Assembly: GCA_032718475.1 (NCBI GenBank)
Contig: JAUCBJ010000716.1
Span: forward strand, 1 to 48,294
Length of the DNA stretch: 48,294 nucleotides
Source: Nemertoderma westbladi
Lineage: Eukaryota; Xenacoelomorpha; Nemertodermatida; Nemertodermatidae
Direction: 5' to 3'
Under the pieces are notes generated by a model. It was not told where the DNA came from and made no database searches. It saw only the letters and a program-made list of their open reading frames with translations. How positions within the stretch are numbered: position 1 is the first letter of the stretch; each line of letters starts with the position of its first letter. Made by a program: the position numbers and the translations under genes. Of this stretch, positions 1-13,923 are shown piece after piece.

Positions 1-3000
1 GAATACAATATACAAGAGAATCTAGGAATTTATAGAAGGGGAGAAGAATACAATATACAAGAGAATCTAGGAATTTATAGAAGGGGAGAAGAATACAATA
101 TACAAGAGAATCTAGGAATTTATAGAAGGGGAGAAGAATACAATATACAAGAGAATCTAGGAATTTATAGAAGGGGAGAAGAATACAATATACAAGAGAA
201 TCTAGGAATTTATAGAAGGGGAGAAGAATACAATATACAAGAGAATCTAGGAATTTATAGAAGGGGAGAAGAATACAATATACAAGAGAATCTAGGAATT
301 TATAGAAGGGGAGAAGAATACAATATACAAGAGAATCTAGGAATTTATAGAAGGGGAGAAGAATACAATATACAAGAGAATCTAGGAATTTATAGAAGGG
401 GAGAAGAATACAATATACAAGAGAATCTAGGAATTTATAGAAGGGGAGAAGAATACAATATACAAGAGAATCTAGGAATTTATAGAAGGGGAGAAGAATA
501 CAATATACAAGAGAATCTAGGAATTTATAGAAGGGGAGAAGAATACAATATACAAGAGAATCTAGGAATTTATAGAAGGGGAGAAGAATACAATATACAA
601 GAGAATCTAGGAATTTATAGAAGGGGAGAAGAATACAATATACAAGAGAATCTAGGAATTTATAGAAGGGGAGAAGAATACAATATACAAGAGAATCTAG
701 GAATTTATAGAAGGGGAGAAGAATACAATATACAAGAGAATCTAGGAATTTATAGAAGGGGAGAAGAATACAATATACAAGAGAATCTAGGAATTTATAG
801 AAGGGGAGAAGAATACAATATACAAGAGAATCTAGGAATTTATAGAAGGGGAGAAGAATACAATATACAAGAGAATCTAGGAATTTATAGAAGGGGAGAA
901 GAATACAATATACAAGAGAATCTAGGAATTTATAGAAGGGGAGAAGAATACAATATACAAGAGAATCTAGGAATTTATAGAAGGGGAGAAGAATACAATA
1001 TACAAGAGAATCTAGGAATTTATAGAAGGGGAGAAGAATACAATATACAAGAGAATCTAGGAATTTATAGAAGGGGAGAAGAATACAATATACAAGAGAA
1101 TCTAGGAATTTATAGAAGGGGAGAAGAATACAATATACAAGAGAATCTAGGAATTTATAGAAGGGGAGAAGAATACAATATACAAGAGAATCTAGGAATT
1201 TATAGAAGGGGAGAAGAATACAATATACAAGAGAATCTAGGAATTTATAGAAGGGGAGAAGAATACAATATACAAGAGAATCTAGGAATTTATAGAAGGG
1301 GAGAAGAATACAATATACAAGAGAATCTAGGAATTTATAGAAGGGGAGAAGAATACAATATACAAGAGAATCTAGGAATTTATAGAAGGGGAGAAGAATA
1401 CAATATACAAGAGAATCTAGGAATTTATAGAAGGGGAGAAGAATACAATATACAAGAGAATCTAGGAATTTATAGAAGGGGAGAAGAATACAATATACAA
1501 GAGAATCTAGGAATTTATAGAAGGGGAGAAGAATACAATATACAAGAGAATCTAGGAATTTATAGAAGGGGAGAAGAATACAATATACAAGAGAATCTAG
1601 GAATTTATAGAAGGGGAGAAGAATACAATATACAAGAGAATCTAGGAATTTATAGAAGGGGAGAAGAATACAATATACAAGAGAATCTAGGAATTTATAG
1701 AAGGGGAGAAGAATACAATATACAAGAGAATCTAGGAATTTATAGAAGGGGAGAAGAATACAATATACAAGAGAATCTAGGAATTTATAGAAGGGGAGAA
1801 GAATACAATATACAAGAGAATCTAGGAATTTATAGAAGGGGAGAAGAATACAATATACAAGAGAATCTAGGAATTTATAGAAGGGGAGAAGAATACAATA
1901 TACAAGAGAATCTAGGAATTTATAGAAGGGGAGAAGAATACAATATACAAGAGAATCTAGGAATTTATAGAAGGGGAGAAGAATACAATATACAAGAGAA
2001 TCTAGGAATTTATAGAAGGGGAGAAGAATACAATATACAAGAGAATCTAGGAATTTATAGAAGGGGAGAAGAATACAATATACAAGAGAATCTAGGAATT
2101 TATAGAAGGGGAGAAGAATACAATATACAAGAGAATCTAGGAATTTATAGAAGGGGAGAAGAATACAATATACAAGAGAATCTAGGAATTTATAGAAGGG
2201 GAGAAGAATACAATATACAAGAGAATCTAGGAATTTATAGAAGGGGAGAAGAATACAATATACAAGAGAATCTAGGAATTTATAGAAGGGGAGAAGAATA
2301 CAATATACAAGAGAATCTAGGAATTTATAGAAGGGGAGAAGAATACAATATACAAGAGAATCTAGGAATTTATAGAAGGGGAGAAGAATACAATATACAA
2401 GAGAATCTAGGAATTTATAGAAGGGGAGAAGAATACAATATACAAGAGAATCTAGGAATTTATAGAAGGGGAGAAGAATACAATATACAAGAGAATCTAG
2501 GAATTTATAGAAGGGGAGAAGAATACAATATACAAGAGAATCTAGGAATTTATAGAAGGGGAGAAGAATACAATATACAAGAGAATCTAGGAATTTATAG
2601 AAGGGGAGAAGAATACAATATACAAGAGAATCTAGGAATTTATAGAAGGGGAGAAGAATACAATATACAAGAGAATCTAGGAATTTATAGAAGGGGAGAA
2701 GAATACAATATACAAGAGAATCTAGGAATTTATAGAAGGGGAGAAGAATACAATATACAAGAGAATCTAGGAATTTATAGAAGGGGAGAAGAATACAATA
2801 TACAAGAGAATCTAGGAATTTATAGAAGGGGAGAAGAATACAATATACAAGAGAATCTAGGAATTTATAGAAGGGGAGAAGAATACAATATACAAGAGAA
2901 TCTAGGAATTTATAGAAGGGGAGAAGAATACAATATACAAGAGAATCTAGGAATTTATAGAAGGGGAGAAGAATACAATATACAAGAGAATCTAGGAATT

Positions 3001-3797
3001 TATAGAAGGGGAGAAGAATACAATATACAAGAGAATCTAGGAATTTATAGAAGGGGAGAAGAATACAATATACAAGAGAATCTAGGAATTTATAGAAGGG
3101 GAGAAGAATACAATATACAAGAGAATCTAGGAATTTATAGAAGGGGAGAAGAATACAATATACAAGAGAATCTAGGAATTTATAGAAGGGGAGAAGAATA
3201 CAATATACAAGAGAATCTAGGAATTTATAGAAGGGGAGAAGAATACAATATACAAGAGAATCTAGGAATTTATAGAAGGGGAGAAGAATACAATATACAA
3301 GAGAATCTAGGAATTTATAGAAGGGGAGAAGAATACAATATACAAGAGAATCTAGGAATTTATAGAAGGGGAGAAGAATACAATATACAAGAGAATCTAG
3401 GAATTTATAGAAGGGGAGAAGAATACAATATACAAGAGAATCTAGGAATTTATAGAAGGGGAGAAGAATACAATATACAAGAGAATCTAGGAATTTATAG
3501 AAGGGGAGAAGAATACAATATACAAGAGAATCTAGGAATTTATAGAAGGGGAGAAGAATACAATATACAAGAGAATCTAGGAATTTATAGAAGGGGAGAA
3601 GAATACAATATACAAGAGAATCTAGGAATTTATAGAAGGGGAGAAGAATACAATATACAAGAGAATCTAGGAATTTATAGAAGGGGAGAAGAATACAATA
3701 TACAAGAGAATCTAGGAATTTATAGAAGGGGAGAAGAATACAATATACAAGAGAATCTAGGAATTTATAGAAGGGGAGAAGAATACAATATACAAGA
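1..3797 (+). repeat. Fully homogenised block of the 45-bp array (84 identical units)
   Basis: Every unit from the left edge to 3780 reads identically; the first substitution in the window is G18T at 3798. Such identity over 3.8 kb implies very recent amplification or efficient unequal exchange or gene conversion. An assembly that fills a gap with consensus copies would look the same. The block may extend beyond the window. Confidence 0.93.
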
Positions 3798-5805
3798 TAA
3801 TCTAGGAATTTATAGAAGGGGAGAAGAATACAATATACAAGAGAATCTAGGAATTTATAGAAGGGGAGAAGAATACAATATACAAGAGAATCTAGGAATT
3901 TATAGAAGGGGAGAAGAATACAATATACAAGAGAATCTAGGAATTTATAGAAGGGGAGAAGAATACAATATACAAGATAATCTAGGAATTTATAGAAGGG
4001 GAGAAGAATACAATATACAAGAGAATCTAGGAATTTATAGAAGGGGAGAAGAATACAATATACAAGAGAATCTAGGAATTTATAGAAGGGGAGAAGAATA
4101 CAATATACAAGAGAATCTAGGAATTTATAGAAGGGGAGAAGAATACAATATACAAGAGAATCTAGGAATTTATAGAAGGGGAGAAGAATACAATATACAA
4201 GAGAATCTAGGAATTTATAGAAGGGGAGAAGAATACAATATACAAGAGAATCTAGGAATTTATAGAAGGGGAGAAGAATACAATATACAAGATAATCTAG
4301 GAATTTATAGAAGGGGAGAAGAATACAATATACAAGATAATCTAGGAATTTATAGAAGGGGAGAAGAATACAATATACAAGAGAATCTAGGAATTTATAG
4401 AAGGGGAGAAGAATACAATATACAAGAGAATCTAGGAATTTATAGAAGGGGAGAAGAATACAATATACAAGAGAATCTAGGAATTTATAGAAGGGGAGAA
4501 GAATACAATATACAAGATAATCTAGGAATTTATAGAAGGGGAGAAGAATACAATATACAAGATAATCTAGGAATTTATAGAAGGGGAGAAGAATACAATA
4601 TACAAGATAATCTAGGAATTTATAGAAGGGGAGAAGAATACAATATACAAGATAATCTAGGAATTTATAGAAGGGGAGAAGAATACAATATACAAGAGAA
4701 TCTAGGAATTTATAGAAGGGGAGAAGAATACAATATACAAGAGAATCTAGGAATTTATAGAAGGGAAGAAGAATACAATATACAAGATAATCTAGGAATT
4801 TATAGAAGGGGAGAAGAATACAATATACAAGAGAATCTAGGAATTTATAGAAGGGGAGAAGAATACAATATACAAGATAATCTAGGAATTTATAGAAGGG
4901 GAGAAGAATACAATATACAAGATAATCTAGGAATTTATAGAAGGGGAGAAGAATACAATATACAAGAGAATCTAGGAATTTATAGAAGGGGAGAAGAATA
5001 CAATATACAAGAGAATCTAGGAATTTATAGAAGGGGAGAAGAATACAATATACAAGAGAATCTAGGAATTTATAGAAGGGGAGAAGAATACAATATACAA
5101 GATAATCTAGGAATTTATAGAAGGGGAGAAGAATACAATATACAAGAGAATCTAGGAATTTATAGAAGGGGAGAAGAATACAATATACAAGAGAATCTAG
5201 GAATTTATAGAAGGGGAGAAGAATACAATATACAAGAGAATCTAGGAATTTATAGAAGGGGAGAAGAATACAATATACAAGATAATCTAGGAATTTATAG
5301 AAGGGGAGAAGAATACAATATACAAGATAATCTAGGAATTTATAGAAGGGGAGAAGAATACAATATACAAGAGAATCTAGGAATTTATAGAAGGGGAGAA
5401 GAATACAATATACAAGAGAATCTAGGAATTTATAGAAGGGGAGAAGAATACAATATACAAGATAATCTAGGAATTTATAGAAGGGGAGAAGAATACAATA
5501 TACAAGATAATCTAGGAATTTATAGAAGGGGAGAAGAATACAATATACAAGAGAATCTAGGAATTTATAGAAGGGGAGAAGAATACAATATACAAGAGAA
5601 TCTAGGAATTTATAGAAGGGGAGAAGAATACAATATACAAGATAATCTAGGAATTTATAGAAGGGGAGAAGAATACAATATACAAGATAATCTAGGAATT
5701 TATAGAAGGGGAGAAGAATACAATATACAAGAGAATCTAGGAATTTATAGAAGGGGAGAAGAATACAATATACAAGAGAATCTAGGAATTTATAGAAGGG
5801 AAGAA
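3798..5805 (+). repeat. Array segment with D (G18T) variants and a 4-unit higher-order repeat
   Basis: This segment is consensus units mixed almost only with D units, plus single A units at 4726 and 5761. From 5266 the order is D, D, consensus, consensus. It repeats every 180 bp (D pairs at 5266/5311, 5446/5491 and 5626/5671), a local four-unit higher-order repeat of nearly three copies. The first G1T variant, which creates TAA in the forward open frame, ends the segment at 5806. Confidence 0.85.
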
Positions 5806-6705
5806 TAATACAATATACAAGATAATCTAGGAATTTATAAAAGGGGAGAAGAATACAATATACAAGAGAATCTAGGAATTTATAGAAGGGAAGAATAATA
5901 CAATATACAAGAGAATCTAGGAATTTATAGAAGGGGAGAAGAATACAATATACAAGAGAATCTAGGAATTTATAGAAGGGGAGAAGAATACAATATACAA
6001 GAGAATCTAGGAATTTATAGAAGGGAAGAAGAATACAATATACAAGATAATCTAGGAATTTATAGAAGGGGAGAAGAATACAATATACAAGAGAATCTAG
6101 GAATTTATAGAAGGGAAGAATAATACAATATACAAGAGAATCTAGGAATTTATAGAAGGGGAGAAGAATACAATATACAAGATAATCTAGGAATTTATAA
6201 AAGGGGAGAAGAATACAATATACAAGAGAATCTAGGAATTTATAGAAGGGAAGAATAATACAATATACAAGAGAATCTAGGAATTTATAGAAGGGGAGAA
6301 GAATACAATATACAAGAGAATCTAGGAATTTATAGAAGGGGAGAAGAATACAATATACAAGAGAATCTAGGAATTTATAGAAGGGGAGAAGAATACAATA
6401 TACAAGAGAATCTAGGAATTTATAGAAGGGGAGAAGAATACAATATACAAGATAATCTAGGAATTTATAGAAGGGAAGAATAATACAATATACAAGAGAA
6501 TCTAGGAATTTATAGAAGGGGAGAAGAATACAATATACAAGAGAATCTAGGAATTTATAGAAGGGGAGAAGAATACAATATACAAGAGAATCTAGGAATT
6601 TATAGAAGGGGAGAAGAATACAATATACAAGATAATCTAGGAATTTATAGAAGGGGAGAAGAATACAATATACAAGAGAATCTAGGAATTTATAGAAGGG
6701 GAGAA

Positions 6706-7335
6706 GAATACAATATACAAGAGAATCTAGGAATTTATAGAAGGGAAGAAGAATACAATATACAAGATAATCTAGGAATTTATAGAAGGGGAGAAGAATA
6801 CAATATACAAGATAATCTAGGAATTTATAGAAGGGGAGAAGAATACAATATACAAGATAATCTAGGAATTTATAGAAGGGGAGAAGAATACAATATACAA
6901 GAGAATCTAGGAATTTATAGAAGGGGAGAAGAATACAATATACAAGAGAATCTAGGAATTTATAGAAGGGAAGAAGAATACAATATACAAGATAATCTAG
7001 GAATTTATAAAAGGGGAGAAGAATACAATATACAAGAGAATCTAGGAATTTATAGAAGGGAAGAATAATACAATATACAAGAGAATGTAGGAATTTATAG
7101 AAGGGGAGAAGAATACAATATACAAGAGAATCTAGGAATTTATAGAAGGGAAGAAGAATACAATATACAAGAGAATCTAGGAATTTATAGAAGGGAAGAA
7201 GAATACAATATACAAGATAATCTAGGAATTTATAAAAGGGGAGAAGAATACAATATACAAGAGAATCTAGGAATTTATAGAAGGGAAGAATAATACAATA
7301 TACAAGAGAATGTAGGAATTTATAGAAGGGGAGAA
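6706..7335 (+). repeat. 14-unit composite higher-order repeat, copy 1
   Basis: Unit by unit, the variant string is A, D, D, D, consensus, A, D+K, A, *V, A, A, D+K, A, *V. The same ordered string is found at 34516-35145 and 36001-36630. The second half (6976-7335) is an internally repeated theme, with D+K, A, *V at 6976-7110 and again at 7201-7335, a 225-bp (five-unit) spacing. After this copy the array returns to consensus units, unlike the other two copies, which are followed by a D unit. Confidence 0.9.
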
Positions 7336-9090
7336 GAATACAATATACAAGAGAATCTAGGAATTTATAGAAGGGGAGAAGAATACAATATACAAGAGAA
7401 TCTAGGAATTTATAGAAGGGGAGAAGAATACAATATACAAGAGAATCTAGGAATTTATAGAAGGGGAGAAGAATACAATATACAAGAGAATCTAGGAATT
7501 TATAGAAGGGGAGAAGAATACAATATACAAGAGAATCTAGGAATTTATAGAAGGGGAGAAGAATACAATATACAAGAGAATCTAGGAATTTATAGAAGGG
7601 GAGAAGAATACAATATACAAGAGAATCTAGGAATTTATAGAAGGGGAGAAGAATACAATATACAAGAGAATCTAGGAATTTATAGAAGGGGAGAAGAATA
7701 CAATATACAAGAGAATCTAGGAATTTATAGAAGGGGAGAAGAATACAATATACAAGAGAATCTAGGAATTTATAGAAGGGGAGAAGAATACAATATACAA
7801 GAGAATCTAGGAATTTATAGAAGGGGAGAAGAATACAATATACAAGAGAATCTAGGAATTTATAGAAGGGGAGAAGAATACAATATACAAGAGAATCTAG
7901 GAATTTATAGAAGGGAAGAATAATACAATATACAAGAGAATCTAGGAATTTATAGAAGGGGAGAAGAATACAATATACAAGAGAATCTAGGAATTTATAG
8001 AAGGGGAGAAGAATACAATATACAAGAGAATCTAGGAATTTATAGAAGGGGAGAAGAATACAATATACAAGAGAATCTAGGAATTTATAGAAGGGGAGAA
8101 GAATACAATATACAAGAGAATCTAGGAATTTATAGAAGGGAAGAAGAATACAATATACAAGAGAATCTAGGAATTTATAGAAGGGGAGAAGAATACAATA
8201 TACAAGAGAATCTAGGAATTTATAGAAGGGGAGAAGAATACAATATACAAGAGAATCTAGGAATTTATAGAAGGGGAGAAGAATACAATATACAAGAGAA
8301 TCTAGGAATTTATAGAAGGGGAGAAGAATACAATATACAAGAGAATCTAGGAATTTATAGAAGGGGAGAAGAATACAATATACAAGAGAATCTAGGAATT
8401 TATAGAAGGGGAGAAGAATACAATATACAAGAGAATCTAGGAATTTATAGAAGGGGAGAAGAATACAATATACAAGAGAATCTAGGAATTTATAGAAGGG
8501 GAGAAGAATACAATATACAAGAGAATCTAGGAATTTATAGAAGGGGAGAAGAATACAATATACAAGAGAATCTAGGAATTTATAGAAGGGGAGAAGAATA
8601 CAATATACAAGAGAATCTAGGAATTTATAGAAGGGGAGAAGAATACAATATACAAGAGAATCTAGGAATTTATAGAAGGGGAGAAGAATACAATATACAA
8701 GAGAATCTAGGAATTTATAGAAGGGGAGAAGAATACAATATACAAGAGAATCTAGGAATTTATAGAAGGGGAGAAGAATACAATATACAAGAGAATCTAG
8801 GAATTTATAGAAGGGGAGAAGAATACAATATACAAGAGAATCTAGGAATTTATAGAAGGGGAGAAGAATACAATATACAAGAGAATCTAGGAATTTATAG
8901 AAGGGGAGAAGAATACAATATACAAGAGAATCTAGGAATTTATAGAAGGGGAGAAGAATACAATATACAAGAGAATCTAGGAATTTATAGAAGGGGAGAA
9001 GAATACAATATACAAGAGAATCTAGGAATTTATAGAAGGGGAGAAGAATACAATATACAAGAGAATCTAGGAATTTATAGAAGGGAAGAA
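7336..9090 (+). repeat. Near-consensus block of the array
   Basis: Thirty-nine units, almost all consensus. The exceptions I see are an A then * change around 7916-7921, an isolated A near 8141 and an A in the last unit before the *V unit at 9091. The block starts abruptly after the 14-unit composite, which suggests a different expansion history on each side of 7335. Confidence 0.82.
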
Positions 9091-9180
9091 TAATACAATA
9101 TACAAGAGAATGTAGGAATTTATAGAAGGGGAGAAGAATACAATATACAAGAGAATCTAGGAATTTATAGAAGGGGAGAA

Positions 9181-9900
9181 GAATACAATATACAAGATAA
9201 TCTAGGAATTTATAGAAGGGGAGAAGAATACAATATACAAGAGAATCTAGGAATTTATAGAAGGGAAGAAGAATACAATATACAAGAGAATCTAGGAATT
9301 TATAGAAGGGGAGAAGAATACAATATACAAGAGAATCTAGGAATTTATAGAAGGGGAGAAGAATACAATATACAAGATAATCTAGGAATTTATAGAAGGG
9401 GAGAAGAATACAATATACAAGAGAATCTAGGAATTTATAGAAGGGGAGAAGAATACAATATACAAGAGAATCTAGGAATTTATAGAAGGGGAGAAGAATA
9501 CAATATACAAGAGAATCTAGGAATTTATAGAAGGGGAGAAGAATACAATATACAAGATAATCTAGGAATTTATAGAAGGGGAGAAGAATACAATATACAA
9601 GAGAATCTAGGAATTTATAGAAGGGGAGAAGAATACAATATACAAGAGAATCTAGGAATTTATAGAAGGGGAGAAGAATACAATATACAAGAGAATCTAG
9701 GAATTTATAGAAGGGGAGAAGAATACAATATACAAGATAATCTAGGAATTTATAGAAGGGGAGAAGAATACAATATACAAGAGAATCTAGGAATTTATAG
9801 AAGGGGAGAAGAATACAATATACAAGAGAATCTAGGAATTTATAGAAGGGGAGAAGAATACAATATACAAGAGAATCTAGGAATTTATAGAAGGGGAGAA
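9181..9900 (+). repeat. 4-unit (180-bp) higher-order repeat, four copies
   Basis: The D variant recurs in the units starting at 9181, 9361, 9541 and 9721, exactly every fourth unit, with consensus units between them. One extra A occurs in the unit at 9226 only. The regular spacing suggests duplication in four-unit steps rather than independent mutations. Confidence 0.88.
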
Positions 9901-11987
9901 GAATACAATATACAAGAGAATCTAGGAATTTATAGAAGGGGAGAAGAATACAATATACAAGAGAATCTAGGAATTTATAGAAGGGGAGAAGAATACAATA
10001 TACAAGAGAATCTAGGAATTTATAGAAGGGGAGAAGAATACAATATACAAGAGAATCTAGGAATTTATAGAAGGGGAGAAGAATACAATATACAAGAGAA
10101 TCTAGGAATTTATAGAAGGGGAGAAGAATACAATATACAAGAGAATCTAGGAATTTATAGAAGGGGAGAAGAATACAATATACAAGAGAATCTAGGAATT
10201 TATAGAAGGGGAGAAGAATACAATATACAAGAGAATCTAGGAATTTATAGAAGGGGAGAAGAATACAATATACAAGAGAATCTAGGAATTTATAGAAGGG
10301 GAGAAGAATACAATATACAAGAGAATCTAGGAATTTATAGAAGGGGAGAAGAATACAATATACAAGAGAATCTAGGAATTTATAGAAGGGGAGAAGAATA
10401 CAATATACAAGAGAATCTAGGAATTTATAGAAGGGGAGAAGAATACAATATACAAGAGAATCTAGGAATTTATAGAAGGGGAGAAGAATACAATATACAA
10501 GAGAATCTAGGAATTTATAGAAGGGGAGAAGAATACAATATACAAGAGAATCTAGGAATTTATAGAAGGGGAGAAGAATACAATATACAAGAGAATCTAG
10601 GAATTTATAGAAGGGGAGAAGAATACAATATACAAGAGAATCTAGGAATTTATAGAAGGGGAGAAGAATACAATATACAAGAGAATCTAGGAATTTATAG
10701 AAGGGGAGAAGAATACAATATACAAGAGAATCTAGGAATTTATAGAAGGGGAGAAGAATACAATATACAAGAGAATCTAGGAATTTATAGAAGGGGAGAA
10801 GAATACAATATACAAGAGAATCTAGGAATTTATAGAAGGGGAGAAGAATACAATATACAAGAGAATCTAGGAATTTATAGAAGGGGAGAAGAATACAATA
10901 TACAAGAGAATCTAGGAATTTATAGAAGGGGAGAAGAATACAATATACAAGAGAATCTAGGAATTTATAGAAGGGGAGAAGAATACAATATACAAGAGAA
11001 TCTAGGAATTTATAGAAGGGGAGAAGAATACAATATACAAGAGAATCTAGGAATTTATAGAAGGGGAGAAGAATACAATATACAAGAGAATCTAGGAATT
11101 TATAGAAGGGGAGAAGAATACAATATACAAGAGAATCTAGGAATTTATAGAAGGGGAGAAGAATACAATATACAAGAGAATCTAGGAATTTATAGAAGGG
11201 GAGAAGAATACAATATACAAGAGAATCTAGGAATTTATAGAAGGGGAGAAGAATACAATATACAAGAGAATCTAGGAATTTATAGAAGGGGAGAAGAATA
11301 CAATATACAAGAGAATCTAGGAATTTATAGAAGGGGAGAAGAATACAATATACAAGAGAATCTAGGAATTTATAGAAGGGGAGAAGAATACAATATACAA
11401 GAGAATCTAGGAATTTATAGAAGGGGAGAAGAATACAATATACAAGAGAATCTAGGAATTTATAGAAGGGGAGAAGAATACAATATACAAGAGAATCTAG
11501 GAATTTATAGAAGGGGAGAAGAATACAATATACAAGAGAATCTAGGAATTTATAGAAGGGGAGAAGAATACAATATACAAGAGAATCTAGGAATTTATAG
11601 AAGGGGAGAAGAATACAATATACAAGAGAATCTAGGAATTTATAGAAGGGGAGAAGAATACAATATACAAGAGAATCTAGGAATTTATAGAAGGGGAGAA
11701 GAATACAATATACAAGAGAATCTAGGAATTTATAGAAGGGGAGAAGAATACAATATACAAGAGAATCTAGGAATTTATAGAAGGGGAGAAGAATACAATA
11801 TACAAGAGAATCTAGGAATTTATAGAAGGGGAGAAGAATACAATATACAAGAGAATCTAGGAATTTATAGAAGGGGAGAAGAATACAATATACAAGAGAA
11901 TCTAGGAATTTATAGAAGGGGAGAAGAATACAATATACAAGAGAATCTAGGAATTTATAGAAGGGGAGAAGAATACAATATACAAGA
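9739..11987 (+). repeat. Identical-unit block of the array (2249 bp)
   Basis: No substitution is visible between the D variant at 9738 and the next D variant at 11988, a run of about 50 unit lengths. It directly follows the 180-bp higher-order repeat. Confidence 0.88.
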
Positions 11988-13923
11988 TAATCTAGGAATT
12001 TATAGAAGGGGAGAAGAATACAATATACAAGAGAATCTAGGAATTTATAGAAGGGGAGAAGAATACAATATACAAGAGAATCTAGGAATTTATAGAAGGG
12101 GAGAAGAATACAATATACAAGAGAATCTAGGAATTTATAGAAGGGGAGAAGAATACAATATACAAGAGAATCTAGGAATTTATAGAAGGGGAGAAGAATA
12201 CAATATACAAGAGAATCTAGGAATTTATAGAAGGGGAGAAGAATACAATATACAAGAGAATCTAGGAATTTATAGAAGGGGAGAAGAATACAATATACAA
12301 GATAATCTAGGAATTTATAGAAGGGGAGAAGAATACAATATACAAGAGAATCTAGGAATTTATAGAAGGGGAGAAGAATACAATATACAAGAGAATCTAG
12401 GAATTTATAGAAGGGGAGAAGAATACAATATACAAGAGAATCTAGGAATTTATAGAAGGGGAGAAGAATACAATATACAAGAGAATCTAGGAATTTATAG
12501 AAGGGGAGAAGAATACAATATACAAGATAATCTAGGAATTTATAGAAGGGGAGAAGAATACAATATACAAGAGAATCTAGGAATTTATAGAAGGGGAGAA
12601 GAATACAATATACAAGAGAATCTAGGAATTTATAGAAGGGGAGAAGAATACAATATACAAGATAATCTAGGAATTTATAGAAGGGGAGAAGAATACAATA
12701 TACAAGAGAATCTAGGAATTTATAGAAGGGGAGAAGAATACAATATACAAGAGAATCTAGGAATTTATAGAAGGGGAGAAGAATACAATATACAAGAGAA
12801 TCTAGGAATTTATAGAAGGGAAGAATAATACAATATACAAGAGAATCTAGGAATTTATAGAAGGGGAGAAGAATACAATATACAAGAGAATCTAGGAATT
12901 TATAGAAGGGGAGAAGAATACAATATACAAGAGAATCTAGGAATTTATAGAAGGGGAGAAGAATACAATATACAAGAGAATCTAGGAATTTATAGAAGGG
13001 GAGAAGAATACAATATACAAGAGAATCTAGGAATTTATAGAAGGGAAGAAGAATACAATATACAAGAGAATCTAGGAATTTATAGAAGGGGAGAAGAATA
13101 CAATATACAAGAGAATCTAGGAATTTATAGAAGGGGAGAAGAATACAATATACAAGAGAATCTAGGAATTTATAGAAGGGGAGAAGAATACAATATACAA
13201 GAGAATCTAGGAATTTATAGAAGGGGAGAAGAATACAATATACAAGAGAATCTAGGAATTTATAGAAGGGGAGAAGAATACAATATACAAGAGAATCTAG
13301 GAATTTATAGAAGGGGAGAAGAATACAATATACAAGAGAATCTAGGAATTTATAGAAGGGGAGAAGAATACAATATACAAGAGAATCTAGGAATTTATAG
13401 AAGGGGAGAAGAATACAATATACAAGAGAATCTAGGAATTTATAGAAGGGGAGAAGAATACAATATACAAGAGAATCTAGGAATTTATAGAAGGGGAGAA
13501 GAATACAATATACAAGAGAATCTAGGAATTTATAGAAGGGGAGAAGAATACAATATACAAGAGAATCTAGGAATTTATAGAAGGGGAGAAGAATACAATA
13601 TACAAGAGAATCTAGGAATTTATAGAAGGGGAGAAGAATACAATATACAAGAGAATCTAGGAATTTATAGAAGGGGAGAAGAATACAATATACAAGAGAA
13701 TCTAGGAATTTATAGAAGGGGAGAAGAATACAATATACAAGAGAATCTAGGAATTTATAGAAGGGGAGAAGAATACAATATACAAGAGAATCTAGGAATT
13801 TATAGAAGGGGAGAAGAATACAATATACAAGAGAATCTAGGAATTTATAGAAGGGGAGAAGAATACAATATACAAGAGAATCTAGGAATTTATAGAAGGG
13901 AAGAAGAATACAATATACAAGAT